25,554 nt of DNA from NCBI RefSeq assembly GCF_900005765.1, contig NW_021628797.1, positions 1-25,554 on the forward strand, read 5' to 3'. This DNA is from Plasmodium relictum. Taxonomy: Eukaryota; Apicomplexa; Aconoidasida; Haemosporida; Plasmodiidae. The position numbers and the translations under genes were made by a program. How positions within the stretch are numbered: the stretch's first letter is position 1; each line of letters begins with the position of its first letter. Under the pieces are notes generated by a model. It did no database searches, was not told where the DNA came from, and saw only the letters and a program-made list of their open reading frames with translations. Shown here one piece after another: positions 9,791 to 19,311 of the stretch.

Positions 9791-10199
9791 TTTGTCTACT
9801 TTTTGATGTAATATTGTTAACATTTCTTCACTTAATGGTCTAGGATTATAGCGACGAGCTTTTCCTTGTACTTTAATAGAAACTTTGTATTCATCATTGG
9901 GTTTCATATTTTTGTTTTCCCAAAGTTTAACATTCTTTTCTAATAAATTTTTCATTTCATCTTTATCTTTCTGATCATTTAAATCAGATTTGTCTATGAA
10001 ATTTTGTATTACTTCTTGTTTTGGTTTTTCCACTCTTTCTTCTGTATTTTCAGTTTTAACTTCCATAACATATGTATCTTTCTCATATTCTTCTTGAATA
10101 ATAAGTCTTAATTGTCTCATTATCGTTATGCTAAGTAAAATTAAAGGTTTATTTTCCTTTATGATTACAAATCTTATTCTAATGGTTCTGCCATTATAT

Positions 10200-10420
10200 A
10201 GCATTTTTATCACAATCTTTTTAGATTTTCTTGCATCATTATGAACAAATAATCCTCTAATTGAAAAAGGTGGAATTTTAAAATCAGTCTTTATATTTAA
10301 TTCCTTTGCAGTATAAGTTGATGTGGTACTTATGTCTGCTCCTGAATCTAGTAAGATATTTACTACTTTTCCATTAACTTCTACTAATCGTCTTCTATAC
10401 TTCTCACAATCTTGATTGTC
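10200..10420 (-). other. Aspartic protease region of the gypsy element
   Basis: The minus strand encodes NILLDSGADISTTS near 10330-10370. LDSGAD is the D-T/S-G active-site loop of retroviral-type aspartic proteases. It lies between gag and RT as in other Ty3/gypsy polyproteins. A degenerate match lies at 5110-5220 in the older fragment. Confidence 0.9.
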
Positions 10421-10699
10421 TTCATAATATTCAATTATATTAACACGAGGATATGTCTTCATCTGAGTTTTCTGAACTATCACTGTTTTCAGGCTCTTTT
10501 TCTGATTCACCTTGCTCATTAATTTTATTGACTCTATTTCGTTTTTAGTAAATTCTTCATCACTTTCTTTAACTCGTTGTTTTTCTTTATACCTTTCTTT
10601 TTCTCTTTCCTTTTGTTTTGTGATGTGTTCCATCTGTTTATCAAAATATTTTTTCATTTGACGAATTTTCTGTGGATTAGTTTCATTCTTGAACATTTT

Positions 10700-11600
10700 A
10701 ACATGCACATCATATTTTTTATTAGTTATTATTCCTTTAATTTCTTCTTATCATCTCTTAATACTTTATTTTTGCAGATTTTTGCTAAATGTCTTATAAT
10801 ATTACAATGTTAGCACCTTCTTTTATGATGTATAAAATCTTTCTTTAAATGATCCCTTTCTCCACAAAAATAACATTTATTATAATTTTGTTTTCTATCC
10901 TTATTGATACCATTATCTTTATAAATTCTATTTAAGACTACTACACATATACTTGTATTTTCACCTCAATATTTTATTTTCTATATTTAACAAATACTTT
11001 TTTATTTCTTTAAAATCTTTATCTATTTTCTTATTCATTATTTTTTCTTTTAAAAATGTTTCTGGAATATAACTTTTAAAACATCTCCAAATATCCTGTC
11101 TACTTAGGCTTTTCTTTTCATTAAAACATAAACAAATAAGAACATATAAATTACAATCCGTAATAAATAAGCTAATGGCTTTCCTTACATATGGTATTTT
11201 TTGAAAGTTGCATAATTTTCCTGTTCAAATAAATTTTTCATCTGCATCTTCAAATAATATTTTAGCTAATTTAATTTGAAATTGTAACATATTAACAATT
11301 TAATTATCCATTGATAAATTAGATAAATCATATCCATAAATATTTGATGTTAATGATTCTAATATTATACATATCTCTACTCTAGATATTCTTTGCATCT
11401 TTGCTTCTATTTTAAATATTATAAACCAATTAAAGTAATGTTCTAAAGATCTATCACTGAATTTTGGAAATCCTTTTGGTATCTTAGGTCTAATATTATC
11501 TCCATTATTCCTAATTTCAAAAACATATCGTTGGTTGAGCTACATTATATCAGCAAAAATTTCCAATCCTAGGTTTGACTACTCCTTGTTCATTTTAGAC
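10700..11600 (-). other. gag region of the gypsy element
   Basis: The minus strand between the 5' LTR and the protease carries Lys/Glu-rich, helical sequence. Near 10820-10880 there is a CYFCGERDH-type zinc-knuckle (CCHC-like) segment, the nucleic-acid-binding part of Gag. The capsid part is not recognisable by eye and the frames are broken, so gag is assigned mainly by position and the knuckle. Confidence 0.7.
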
Positions 11601-11646
11601 TCTCTAATCCAACGGGGTTCTATTTACACCAATTTCAAGTTTCCTA

Positions 11647-11658
11647 ACGTTGTCTCCA
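11647..11658 (-). promoter_or_regulatory. Candidate primer binding site of the gypsy element
   Basis: Two bases inside the 5' LTR, the minus strand reads TGGAGACAACGT. A PBS normally starts TGG because it pairs with the CCA end of a tRNA; the matching tRNA would end ACGTTGTCTCCA. The tRNA itself is not in this window, so the identity of the primer is open. Confidence 0.55.
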
Positions 11659-11660
11659 AT

Positions 11661-12252
11661 TGATTTATTAATTGTCCGGTTAATGACTTGGCTAGAGTAT
11701 TAAACAAACAAATTAATAAGGAGCATGTATTAATAAATATACGTTTTTAAATATGCATATACTTGTTTTATTATATATATAATGGTTTCTTATGATTACT
11801 CTAGCAAAGTCATTAAACGACCAATTAATAAATCAGATGCATAAAGTTTAATCGAAATTAAATTTTACTGCATCTTTTAATAGATCTATTATTTGTTATA
11901 AATGAATTTTTATTTATAAAGAATCAGTTTATTCTTTTAATTAAAAACATACGAACAAATTATGACAATAAAGTCAAAATCTTAATTTATTCAATTTTAT
12001 TTCACACATATACATTGAATATAATATAAACATATTATTCATTTTATATCTTAAATTTTTTTAAGAGTAAAAGTTAATTCTTCATTTAATTCGAAAAACA
12101 AAAACAAACATTTAACAATCCCTGAAAAAAAAAAGAAAAATAATTTTAATTTTTTTTTTTAACTAGAGTCAGTGCATGGCTAAATTGCATATACACGACT
12201 AGAAAGCTAGCTTAGTGTACTACAAAAGGTTAATAATATCTTTTATTAACCA
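11661..12252 (-). repeat. 5' LTR of the large gypsy element
   Basis: It runs from TGATTTATTAATTGTCC to TTTTATTAACCA. It belongs to the subfamily with a TATATA block and GCATGTAT tail, like the LTR at 1939-2530, unlike the partner LTR at 5849-6468. A 40-bp plus-oriented LTR tail (11797-11835, ending CCAATTAATAAATCAG) interrupts it near its low-coordinate side. Confidence 0.83.
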
Positions 12253-12305
12253 ATATTATTAAAAGTTATCATATATATATAATAAAATAAGTATATATAT
12301 ATATA

Positions 12306-12424
12306 NNNNNNNNNNNNNNNNNNNNNNNNNNNNNNNNNNNNNNNNNNNNNNNNNNNNNNNNNNNNNNNNNNNNNNNNNNNNNNNNNNNNNNNNNNNNNNN
12401 NNNNNNNNNNNNNNNNNNNNNNNN
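12306..12424. other. Assembly gap after an AT run
   Basis: A run of 119 Ns preceded by AT-rich microsatellite (ATATATATATATA) and followed directly by LTR-tail sequence. An LTR of unknown extent may be hidden here. Confidence 0.99.
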
Positions 12425-12524
12425 AAAGCCATTAAACAGGAAAATAATAAATCAATACTATAGCAAAGGTATTGAACAGACAATTTGATAAATCTAAAGG
12501 TTAATAATACTTTTATTGAAAACA
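12425..12524 (+). repeat. Cluster of LTR-tail fragments
   Basis: Two successive plus-oriented tails are recognisable: AAAGCCATTAAACAGG...AATAAATCA, then CTATAGCAAAGGTATTGAAC...AATTTGATAAATC. They are followed by GGTTAATAATACTTTTATTG, the opposite-end hairpin of a minus-oriented LTR. The pieces suggest repeated insertion or recombination at one spot. Confidence 0.6.
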
Positions 12525-13067
12525 ATTCCATTAATATCGTCTTCATAATTAAAGAATAAGTGTTTTTATCACCATTAACAAATATATTCGTATATCTTCT
12601 TTCTTCATTATCTTTATATTAATAACTTTCAATTTTTTTTATAATAATCAATTTATGAGCATTGCTATTAAAATTTACATTTTTATTTTTATTTTAGAGA
12701 AATTTTTTTAATTTCTTTCTAAGTATTTTAATGTAATTTTACGTAAAATTTCTTATTAACTTGAAAATTTTCATAAATATTTTATTTAGGAAAAAATATA
12801 GAAAAAAGATAATAAAAATTAGAGAGCTAACTAATAAAAGATATTATTAGCTTTTTATATAATAAAAGTTAGCTGTTCATAGAAAAATAGAGAATTTACT
12901 CATACATTCGCTAGTTAAAAAAAGATAACAATTTTTTTTTATGTATGTTAATTTTGTTAAGTTTATTTTTATTCATTTAAAAAAAAAAAATATTTTTTTT
13001 TTTTTTTTATAATATATAATAAAAGATTTTCAATGAAAATATTTTTGTAAACTATTTGTTGTCATAT
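12525..13067. other. AT-rich spacer, no gene seen
   Basis: Long A and T homopolymers and many stops in all frames; no RNA gene, motif or repeat beyond simple sequence is visible. Confidence 0.65.
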
Positions 13068-13641
13068 TAATTTATTAATTGGCCTTTTAATGACTTTTCT
13101 AGAGTATTAAACAAACAAATTAATAAAGAGAATGTATAACTAAATATACGGATTTATATATATATATAGTTTTTATGATGTATAATATTTAATTGAGTTA
13201 AATATTGTTGCATATTTTAGTAAGTTTATTAATTTATTCAATGTTATTCGCAATATAAATTGATTACAACAAAAAGATTATTAATTTTATCTTTTATTTT
13301 TATAAAAGATAAATATATTTTTATTTACTAAAAATTTTTCTCACCTCCAAAAAAAAAAAAATAGTTTTTTTTTTTTTTTTNNNNNNNNNNNNNNNNNNNN
13401 NNNNNNNNNNNNNNNNNNNNNNNNNNNNNNNNNNNNNNNNNNNNNNNNNNNNNNNNNNNNNNNNNNNNNNNNNNNNNNNNNNNNNNNNNNNNNNNNNNNN
13501 NNNNNNNNNNNNNNNNNNNNNNNNNNNNNNAAAATTATAATATCTTTTGTTAATCAGTCAGTGCATGGGAAACTTGTATATACACGTACAGTAACCTAGC
13601 ATAGTGTACTGAAAAAGGTTAATAATAGCTTTTATTAACCA
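13068..13641 (-). mobile_element. Solo LTR with target duplication CATAT (contains a gap)
   Basis: It runs from TAATTTATTAATTGGCC to TTTTATTAACCA, flanked by CATAT at 13063-13067 and 13642-13646. A gap of 150 Ns at 13381-13530 follows a poly-T run. The right part (GTGCATGGGAAACTTGTA onward) closely resembles the LTRs ending at 6468 and 17543. No coding region is attached. A fossil LTR. Confidence 0.87.
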
Positions 13642-13646
13642 CATAT

Positions 13647-13978
13647 GAAGTTAATTTTTAAAATGAAAATTAAATTTGAATTTAAAAAAAAAAAAAAAAT
13701 CATTACGCTTTTCCTTAATATTTAATTTTTACTTATTTTTAAAATATAATTAATAATTAAATTTATCTCTTCGTTTTATTGAATTATTTTATATAATTAA
13801 TAATCTTAATGAGGATTTAAATTGTTAATAAAAAAATGAAAGTGTTATCTTATTAAAATAAATAAATGCCTCTTAAATAATAATTACTTACTTGAGTAAA
13901 TTATATATATAAAATTTACATACTAGTAGCATAAATACATTTTCGAAATATCTAAAATCCATAAAGAGAATTTTGCTT
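13647..13978. other. AT-rich spacer, no gene seen
   Basis: Non-coding, with a poly-A run near 13685-13699; nothing recognisable on either strand. Confidence 0.6.
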
Positions 13979-14039
13979 GTTTATTAATTTGCATGTTCAA
14001 TGCTCTGGGAAAGTGATAAAATGGCTAATAAAGAAATCA
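13979..14039 (+). repeat. LTR tail hairpin fragment
   Basis: GCTTGTTTATTAATTTGCAT, CAATGCTCTGGGAAAGTGAT and GGCTAATAAAGAAATCA reproduce the LTR tail stem-loop in diverged form. It stands alone, without LTR body, about 800 bp upstream of the gene at 14854. Confidence 0.6.
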
Positions 14040-14853
14040 AGTATAGAAAAACGCAAAATATGGTGATGGAATAGAGTATAATGTAAAAAAAGAAAAAAAA
14101 GTAATATATACAGGTATATAATAAAATGAAATTAAAGTAGTTATTCATATTTAGCATATATTTATGTTTTTATTCTACTAATTTATTTTTACTGAAAATT
14201 ATAGGAAAACTATTATAGTAATATAATAATTAGATATATTTTAAGAGTAAAAAGTTAAATAATCAGCAAATGAAGAAAATTATTTCTAAAAATAATATAA
14301 TAAAAATAAAATGATAAAAATATTATTCCAGTAAATGTTTTTTTAATAAATAAACGAAGGGCTAAAATTCATAATGAAGCAAATATGGAAAAATGAATGA
14401 TATAAAAAATATATTGTCAGTAATTTTATATAAATTTCATAATTTTTTAAAAGTATAACTTTTATATTTCTTATGAATTTGCGTATACATTTATTTATTT
14501 TTTTAAAGTTTAAAATTTTCTTAATAAAATCCCTAAAAAAAAATTCCTTTTTTAATGTTAAGTATTTAAGAGTCAGAATTTGAGTTATTTAGTTTTAATC
14601 ATATTAACATATGAGTTTTCAACAGGGATTCTAAAGTAAATTATTTAAATTAAAAATTTTAAAAATATTTTTTTCTCTTTATTATTATATGTTTTCATAT
14701 TATTTTATTTTTTTATCACTTTTTTTTTTTTTAAATTTAAAATATTTTCCATAAATTTAATTATAGAATAATATTTTATAATAAAGGATATATTAATAAT
14801 AGTTTTTTTTTTTAATGAATTATTTCTTATCTTAAAAAATATAATAATTAAAT
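14040..14853. promoter_or_regulatory. Upstream region of the 14854 gene, no motif recognised
   Basis: AT-rich non-coding sequence with poly-A/T tracts (for example 14720-14732 and 14802-14814), as usual for Plasmodium promoters. No coding potential or repeat is visible. That it holds the promoter of the following gene is inferred from position only. Confidence 0.4.
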
Positions 14854-16039
14854 ATGATATTTGTTAAAGGATTAATTGATGACTTAAATAAATGGCTTTT
14901 AGCGCAAAATATGAATGTCACGAAAAATTGCTCCATGTATTTATGTATAACTAGAAGAGGAATTACTAAAAATAAAAATGGCAACATATCTATTGGATTC
15001 AAATTTCTTACTATATTATTTCTTCTACTTTTTTTTTTTCTTTTAGAAGTAAGATCAGATTTATAATAAAAATATATTTATTTTTTTTAATAAAATATTT
15101 AAATTGAAATTCTATTAATGTAAATTTACTTTTTAAATATTCCATTTTTGAATTTTATTATAATGCATATTCAAGCAGGAAAATGTATCAATTTCTTCAA
15201 TTAAATTCAATAAAGATCACCTAAGGATAATATCAGAAAGAAATATAGAAAATGGAAATGGTCATTTACAAACAGATATATTATTGAAAAGACATAATGA
15301 ATTTACTAGAAATATAGAAAAAGAATTAGTAGAACATTTATTGCATAAATGGGAATATCTTTGTAGGAAGTATAAGATAAAATATACCATATATGGAAGA
15401 GTATGGGAGCAAGAAAAATTCGAGTTTTTTCTTGATAAATTACATGAAATAAAAAATATTTTTCGTATAGTTGCTCAAGAATATAGAAAGTTTAAGGAGG
15501 AATATCCCACGGATGATGAACGCTCTAAATTTTTTAAGAATAAAAAAAAGGAGTTAAATGAATTTAAATATAGAATGAAAAATGAATCGTTTAAGAATTA
15601 TTTAAATAAATTCGAAGAAGATTGTAAAAAATGTGAAAATAAAAAAAACAGCCATGAAGAATTAATAATCAATAAATGGCATTGTAGTGAAGAAGAATAT
15701 TTAGAAGCTCTGAGACTTTCATTAATGGATTATATGCTTCCAAAATGGGAAGAAATGTGTTATAGTAGTAATATAAGGTGTTCTCTACATGGACGAATAT
15801 GGGAAGAAGAAAAATTCAAGAACTGGTATGATAAATTAATTGAGGATATAAAAAATTTTTATAGTGTGATTCATGAAGAGAGAGAGAAGTTAATGAAGTG
15901 TAATTTTACGTATCAAGAATGGTTTAAGTTTTATAAGTCAAAAAAAGAGGAATGTTTTCAACTTAAAGATAGCTTGTACAATTGGACTAATGGATATTTA
16001 GAAAGTTGTATAAAGTATTGGGAAAAAATAAAAAGTTGA
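14854..16039 (+). CDS. Two-exon exported-type protein with two W-rich repeats
   Basis: Spliced as 14854..15048 and 15179..16039, 351 residues. Exon 1 (65 codons) starts at the first ATG and ends in a hydrophobic run at residues 48-64. The donor is GAA|GTAAGA, the acceptor CAG|GAA, the intron 130 bp and phase 0. Exon 2 carries RIISE at residues 81-85, a PEXEL-like motif with Ile at the usual Leu position. Two tandem domains follow, at about 112-217 and 242-349. They share the pattern KWE-x2-C, then GR(V/I)WE(Q/E)EKF, then DKL, KN and a later K-x-KK-E, so one arose from the other by duplication. Trp and Cys spacing recalls Plasmodium tryptophan-rich or STP1-like proteins, but I cannot assign a named family. 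Export and surface or cytosolic action in the red cell are inferred from layout. Confidence 0.88.
15049..15178 (+). other. Intron of the 14854-16039 gene
   Basis: A 130-bp AT-rich intron, GTAAGA donor and GCAG acceptor, joining two whole-codon exon ends. The frame of the second exon is open from the acceptor onward, which supports this junction over a start at the internal Leu near 15284. Confidence 0.88.
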
Positions 16040-16178
16040 AAATAAAAAGTAGAGAAACAATATTTATAATAATTAAATTGTTAAAATATGTATTTAGAAG
16101 TTTTAAAATGAATTAAGACTTTAATTTTAATGTGCTGCTTAATTATTTGACTCATTAACCGTCTATTCAATAACTTTT
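16040..16178 (+). other. 3' flank of the W-rich repeat gene
   Basis: AT-rich sequence between the stop codon and the next LTR; includes CTCATTAACCGTCTATTCAA, weakly like an LTR end. No other feature is seen. Confidence 0.5.
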
Positions 16179-16712
16179 TGGTTAATAAAAGCTATTATTA
16201 ACCTTTTTCAGTATACTATGCTAGTTTACTATACGTGTATATACAAGTTACCCATGCACTAACTGGTTAACAAAATATATTATAATTTTTGTAGTACACT
16301 AATCTAGTTTACTGTATGTGTGTATACAAACTAATATGTACTGACACTAATAAAAATAAAAAAGAAAAAAAAAAATATATATATATATTTTTTTTTNNNN
16401 NNNNNNNNNNNNNNNNNNNNNNNNNNNNNNNNNNNNNNNNNNNNNNNNNNNNNNNNNNNNNNNNNNNNNNNNNNNNNNNNNNNNNNNNNNNNNNNNNNNN
16501 NNNNNNNNNNNNNNNNNNNNNNNNNNNNNNNNNNNNNNNNNNNNNNNNNNNNNNNNNNNAATGTATATTTCGAAATAACATTGAATAAATTAATAATTAT
16601 GCATCATAAAAACTATATATATATATAAACTTGTACTTAGTTATACATGCTCTTTATTAATTTGTTTTTTTAATACTCTAGCAAAATCATTAAACTACCA
16701 ATTAATAAATCA
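16179..16712 (+). mobile_element. Solo LTR with target duplication CTTTT (contains a gap)
   Basis: It begins TGGTTAATAAAAGCTATTAT and ends CCAATTAATAAATCA, flanked by CTTTT at 16174-16178 and 16713-16717. A second LTR start occurs inside at about 16265 (TGGTTAACAAAATATATTAT then GTAGTACACTAATCTAGTTT), so the first 85 bp are duplicated or come from another copy. A gap of 163 Ns lies at 16397-16559 after a poly-T run. A fossil LTR. Confidence 0.87.
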
Positions 16713-16887
16713 CTTTTGTATATTATTTAATAAACATATCAGTAAAAAAAAACACATAAAACGGTCTCTTATTGTATCAATAATATAATATTACCATTAA
16801 AATCGTGGTAAAATTAAGATTTTATGTGATCTAATAAAAATATGTAAAATTTTTAAAAAAAAAAAATTCCTTTTATGTTTAATTACT
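16713..16887. other. Short AT-rich spacer
   Basis: Non-coding sequence between two LTRs; no motif recognised. Confidence 0.5.
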
Positions 16888-16923
16888 TGGTTAATAAAAT
16901 ATATTATTAACCTTTTATAGTAC
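16888..16923 (+). repeat. LTR start fragment, interrupted by the next LTR
   Basis: TGGTTAATAAAATATATTAT and AACCTTTTATAGTAC match the first 36 bp of plus LTRs and then stop abruptly at the start of a minus-oriented LTR, as expected for one LTR landing in another. Confidence 0.7.
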
Positions 16924-17543
16924 TGATTTATTAATTACCCGGTTAATGACTTTGCTAGAGTATTAAACAAACAAATTAATAAAGAGCATTTATGACTTAG
17001 TAAAATTTTATTACAATTTTAATAGCCTTATTAATTGTTATAAATGAGTTTTTTTTTTTTAATTATAAAGAATTACTTATTCTTTTAATTAAAAACGTAT
17101 ATGCAAACTATAATAATTAATAAAGTCAAATCTTTATATTATTCAATGTTATTTTTAAAATATAACATTGATTATACAAAAAAATTAATCTCATCTTTTT
17201 AATTTTTAAAAAGATGTTTAAATTTTTTTTAATTAACAAAAATTTTTTTAAAAACTAAAATCCCCATTAAAAAAAAAATTATTTTTTTTTTTTAAAATAT
17301 TTCAAAACAAAAAACAAAAAAAAAAAANNNNNNNNNNNNNNNNNNNNNNNNNNNNNNNNNNNNNNNNNNNNNNNNNNNNNNNNNNNNNNNNNNNNNNNNN
17401 NNNNNNNNNNNNNNNNNNNNNNNNNNNNNNNNNNNNATCATAATATTCTCTATTACTCAGTCAGTGCATGGGTACTTGTAGATACACGTACAGTAACCTA
17501 GCATTTTATACTGAAAAAGGTTAATAATAACCTTTATTAACCA
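16924..17543 (-). mobile_element. Solo LTR, minus orientation (contains a gap)
   Basis: It runs from TGATTTATTAATTACCC to CTTTATTAACCA with a gap at 17328-17436. Outside the gap it is nearly the same as the LTR at 5849-6468, including the blocks TAATAGCCTTATTAATTG and CAGTAACCTAGCATTTT, and gap position. No clear target duplication flanks it. It seems to sit inside a plus LTR whose pieces are at 16888-16923 and 17552-17694. A fossil LTR. Confidence 0.83.
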
Positions 17544-17551
17544 ATTAACCA

Positions 17552-17694
17552 ACATCATAAGAAATCATTATATGTATAAAATAAAACAAGTATATATATA
17601 TATATATATATAAACGTATATTTATTTATACATGCTCTTTATTAATTTGTTTGTTTAATACTCTAGCAAAATTATTAAGCAAGCAATTAATAAA
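17552..17694 (+). repeat. LTR 3' part, plus orientation
   Basis: CATCATAAGAAATCATTATA, a (TA)n run, then ATACATGCTCTTTATTAATT and CAAGCAATTAATAAAT match the last 140 bp of plus LTRs. It is probably the remainder of the LTR interrupted at 16923, though its middle is missing. Confidence 0.65.
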
Positions 17695-17968
17695 TAAATA
17701 ATACAAAATTAATAAAATTACTTTTAAAAATAGAATCTATATTAAGTTAAATTTAATTAATACAATATACATACCATTCTTTTTTCAATGATTCATCTTT
17801 CATTTAAAAAAAAAATCTCTCTTAAATAAAAAAAAATAAAAAAAATAAAGAAGATATTAATATAATTATAAACGATATGTCTTAAAAAAAAAAAAACTTT
17901 TATTAGACACACTAAGTTTGTCACGGTGTAGTACTTTATCCTTTACATGTAATGAATTTCTAGTTAAG
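17695..17968. other. AT-rich spacer with a second-family repeat piece
   Basis: Mostly non-coding. At about 17906-17960, GACACACTAAGTTTGTCACG resembles GACATACTAAGTTAGTCAAG at 19676 and, inverted, sequence at 19170-19200. This points to a second repeat family described at 18700-20006. Confidence 0.5.
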
Positions 17969-18623
17969 TGGCTAATAAAAAAATTGTTATTAACCTTTTG
18001 TAAAAATAGAATGAGTTACTAGTTAGGAAAATAAAAGTCAATTATGAACTGACACTAGTTAAGAAAAAAAAAAATATAAAGTTATTTTATTTTATTTTAT
18101 TTTATTTGTTTTGTTTTTTTTTGTTTTTTTTTTGTTTATTTTATTATATATACATCTTTGTAATTAAAAAAAAAAGTAAAATAAAATTATTTTTTTTTTT
18201 TGTGGTCGAATGATGTTTGTTCAAATTAAAAAGAGAATTAATTTTTAGTTACATGAAGAACTTAAGGAATGAAAAAGCATAATGTTTATGCTATATTAAA
18301 TGCATATTTATTTGAAATAACATTGAATAAATTAGAGTTTTGACTTTTGTTAATTGCCATAAATTGTGTATGTGTTTCTAATTAAAAGAACATACTTATT
18401 CTTTGTAAATAAAAACTCATTTATAGTAGTTTGATATGTCTATTAAAAGATGAAATATAACTTAATTTAAATTAAATATTATGCATCATAAGAAACCATT
18501 ATATATATATTAAAAAAAAAAGAATATATATATTTAAAAACGTTTATTTAGTTATACATGCTTTTTATTAATTGGTTTGTATAATACTCTAACAAAGTCA
18601 TAAAACAGCCAATTAATAAGTCA
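17969..18623 (+). mobile_element. Diverged full-length solo LTR, plus orientation
   Basis: It runs from TGGCTAATAAAAAAATTGTT to CCAATTAATAAGTCA, 655 bp with no gap. The flanks TTAAG (17964-17968) and GTAAG (18624-18628) match at four of five bases, a worn target duplication. The internal order of segments agrees with the minus copy at 1939-2530 in inverse. With 1939-2530 and 11661-12252, it shows the homopolymer centre that is gapped in other copies. A fossil LTR. Confidence 0.82.
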
Positions 18624-18699
18624 GTAAGACAAAATAAAATTTGGTCTTACTAATTGGTTAGTACTATTCAATTACGCACATATATAAATAAGTTTTATC

Positions 18700-19210
18700 A
18701 AGAAAAACTTAAAACCGCATATTAATTAAGAGAAATGAATTTATTCATTAACCAGCAGGTGGTTAATAAAGGTATATATATTAACTTTTTGTATATAATA
18801 AATGGCTAAAATATCAATTAAGAAATTTAACTTCTCACGCAATGTTATCGAGCCAATCATACATTTTTGTCTAAATAATCAATAAAAAAAAAAAATTCTT
18901 TAATTTTTTTTTAACATTTTGGTTTTGTAAATAAAGATATTACTTTAACTTTTATTTTTATTTTTAAAAAAGAAAAAGATTGAAGAAATTTTTTTATATA
19001 TATTTTTTTGGAAAGAAAAATATATGATATTTTTAAAGAAAATAAACGAATTTAAAAATCAAAGATTTTTAAGGATGTTAGTCGATGAATAAATTCATTG
19101 TCCCTAGTTAATATATAGTTAAAGGTCTTATCTAGGAGTACAATGCATGTAAAAAGTTAAGATACTAGAACTTTGACTTAGTGTATCTAATAAATGTTTT
19201 TTTTGCTAAA
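18700..19210. repeat. Second repeat family: inverted pieces
   Basis: ATTAATTAAGAGAAATGAAT followed by TTATTCATTAACC (18720-18755) recurs inverted at about 19080-19115 (GATGAATAAATTCATTGTCC), and in direct form at 19779-19812 (ATTAATTAAGGGCAATGGAT). ACTTAGTGTATC near 19185 is the inverse of the ACTAAGT block at 19680. These are parts of a degenerate repeat distinct from the main LTR. An LTR-like start, GGTGGTTAATAAAGG, lies at 18761. No gene is seen. Confidence 0.5.
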
Positions 19211-19311
19211 GATACATTTCGGTTATAATTATATTATGTCCTTTTATTTTTTTTTTAAAATGATGATTATGTTTTTTTTTTTTGGAAGAAAAATAAAAGG
19301 GATAAAAATAG

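Larger units (their letters stand above)
5849..12252 (-). mobile_element. Ty3/gypsy LTR retrotransposon, broken, near full length
   Basis: Minus-oriented element of about 6.4 kb. From its 5' side (high coordinate) it has an LTR, a primer-binding-site candidate, gag, protease, reverse transcriptase, RNase H and integrase, a purine-rich tract, and a second LTR. Integrase lying after RNase H defines the Ty3/gypsy order. Coding similarity is clear in long stretches, but the frame is interrupted at several places, by one nested LTR and by two assembly gaps, so it looks dead. The two bounding LTRs differ noticeably and no shared 5-bp flanking duplication is visible, which suggests considerable age or recombination between copies. 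LTR elements of this class are known in avian Plasmodium. Confidence 0.9.

Noticed and set aside
10577-10813. Plus-strand frame of 78 codons rich in Phe
   Set aside because: It is the antisense of the Lys/Glu-rich gag-protease region; no independent support.
12259-12546. Minus-strand frame across a gap
   Set aside because: The frame depends on Ns and covers LTR fragments and AT microsatellite.
14854-16039. PIR or SURFIN identity for the W-rich repeat protein
   Set aside because: Some Trp and Cys spacing is suggestive, but no diagnostic motif of those families could be seen, so no name was given.
16309-16588. Frames on both strands across a gap
   Set aside because: Both run through Ns inside a solo LTR.
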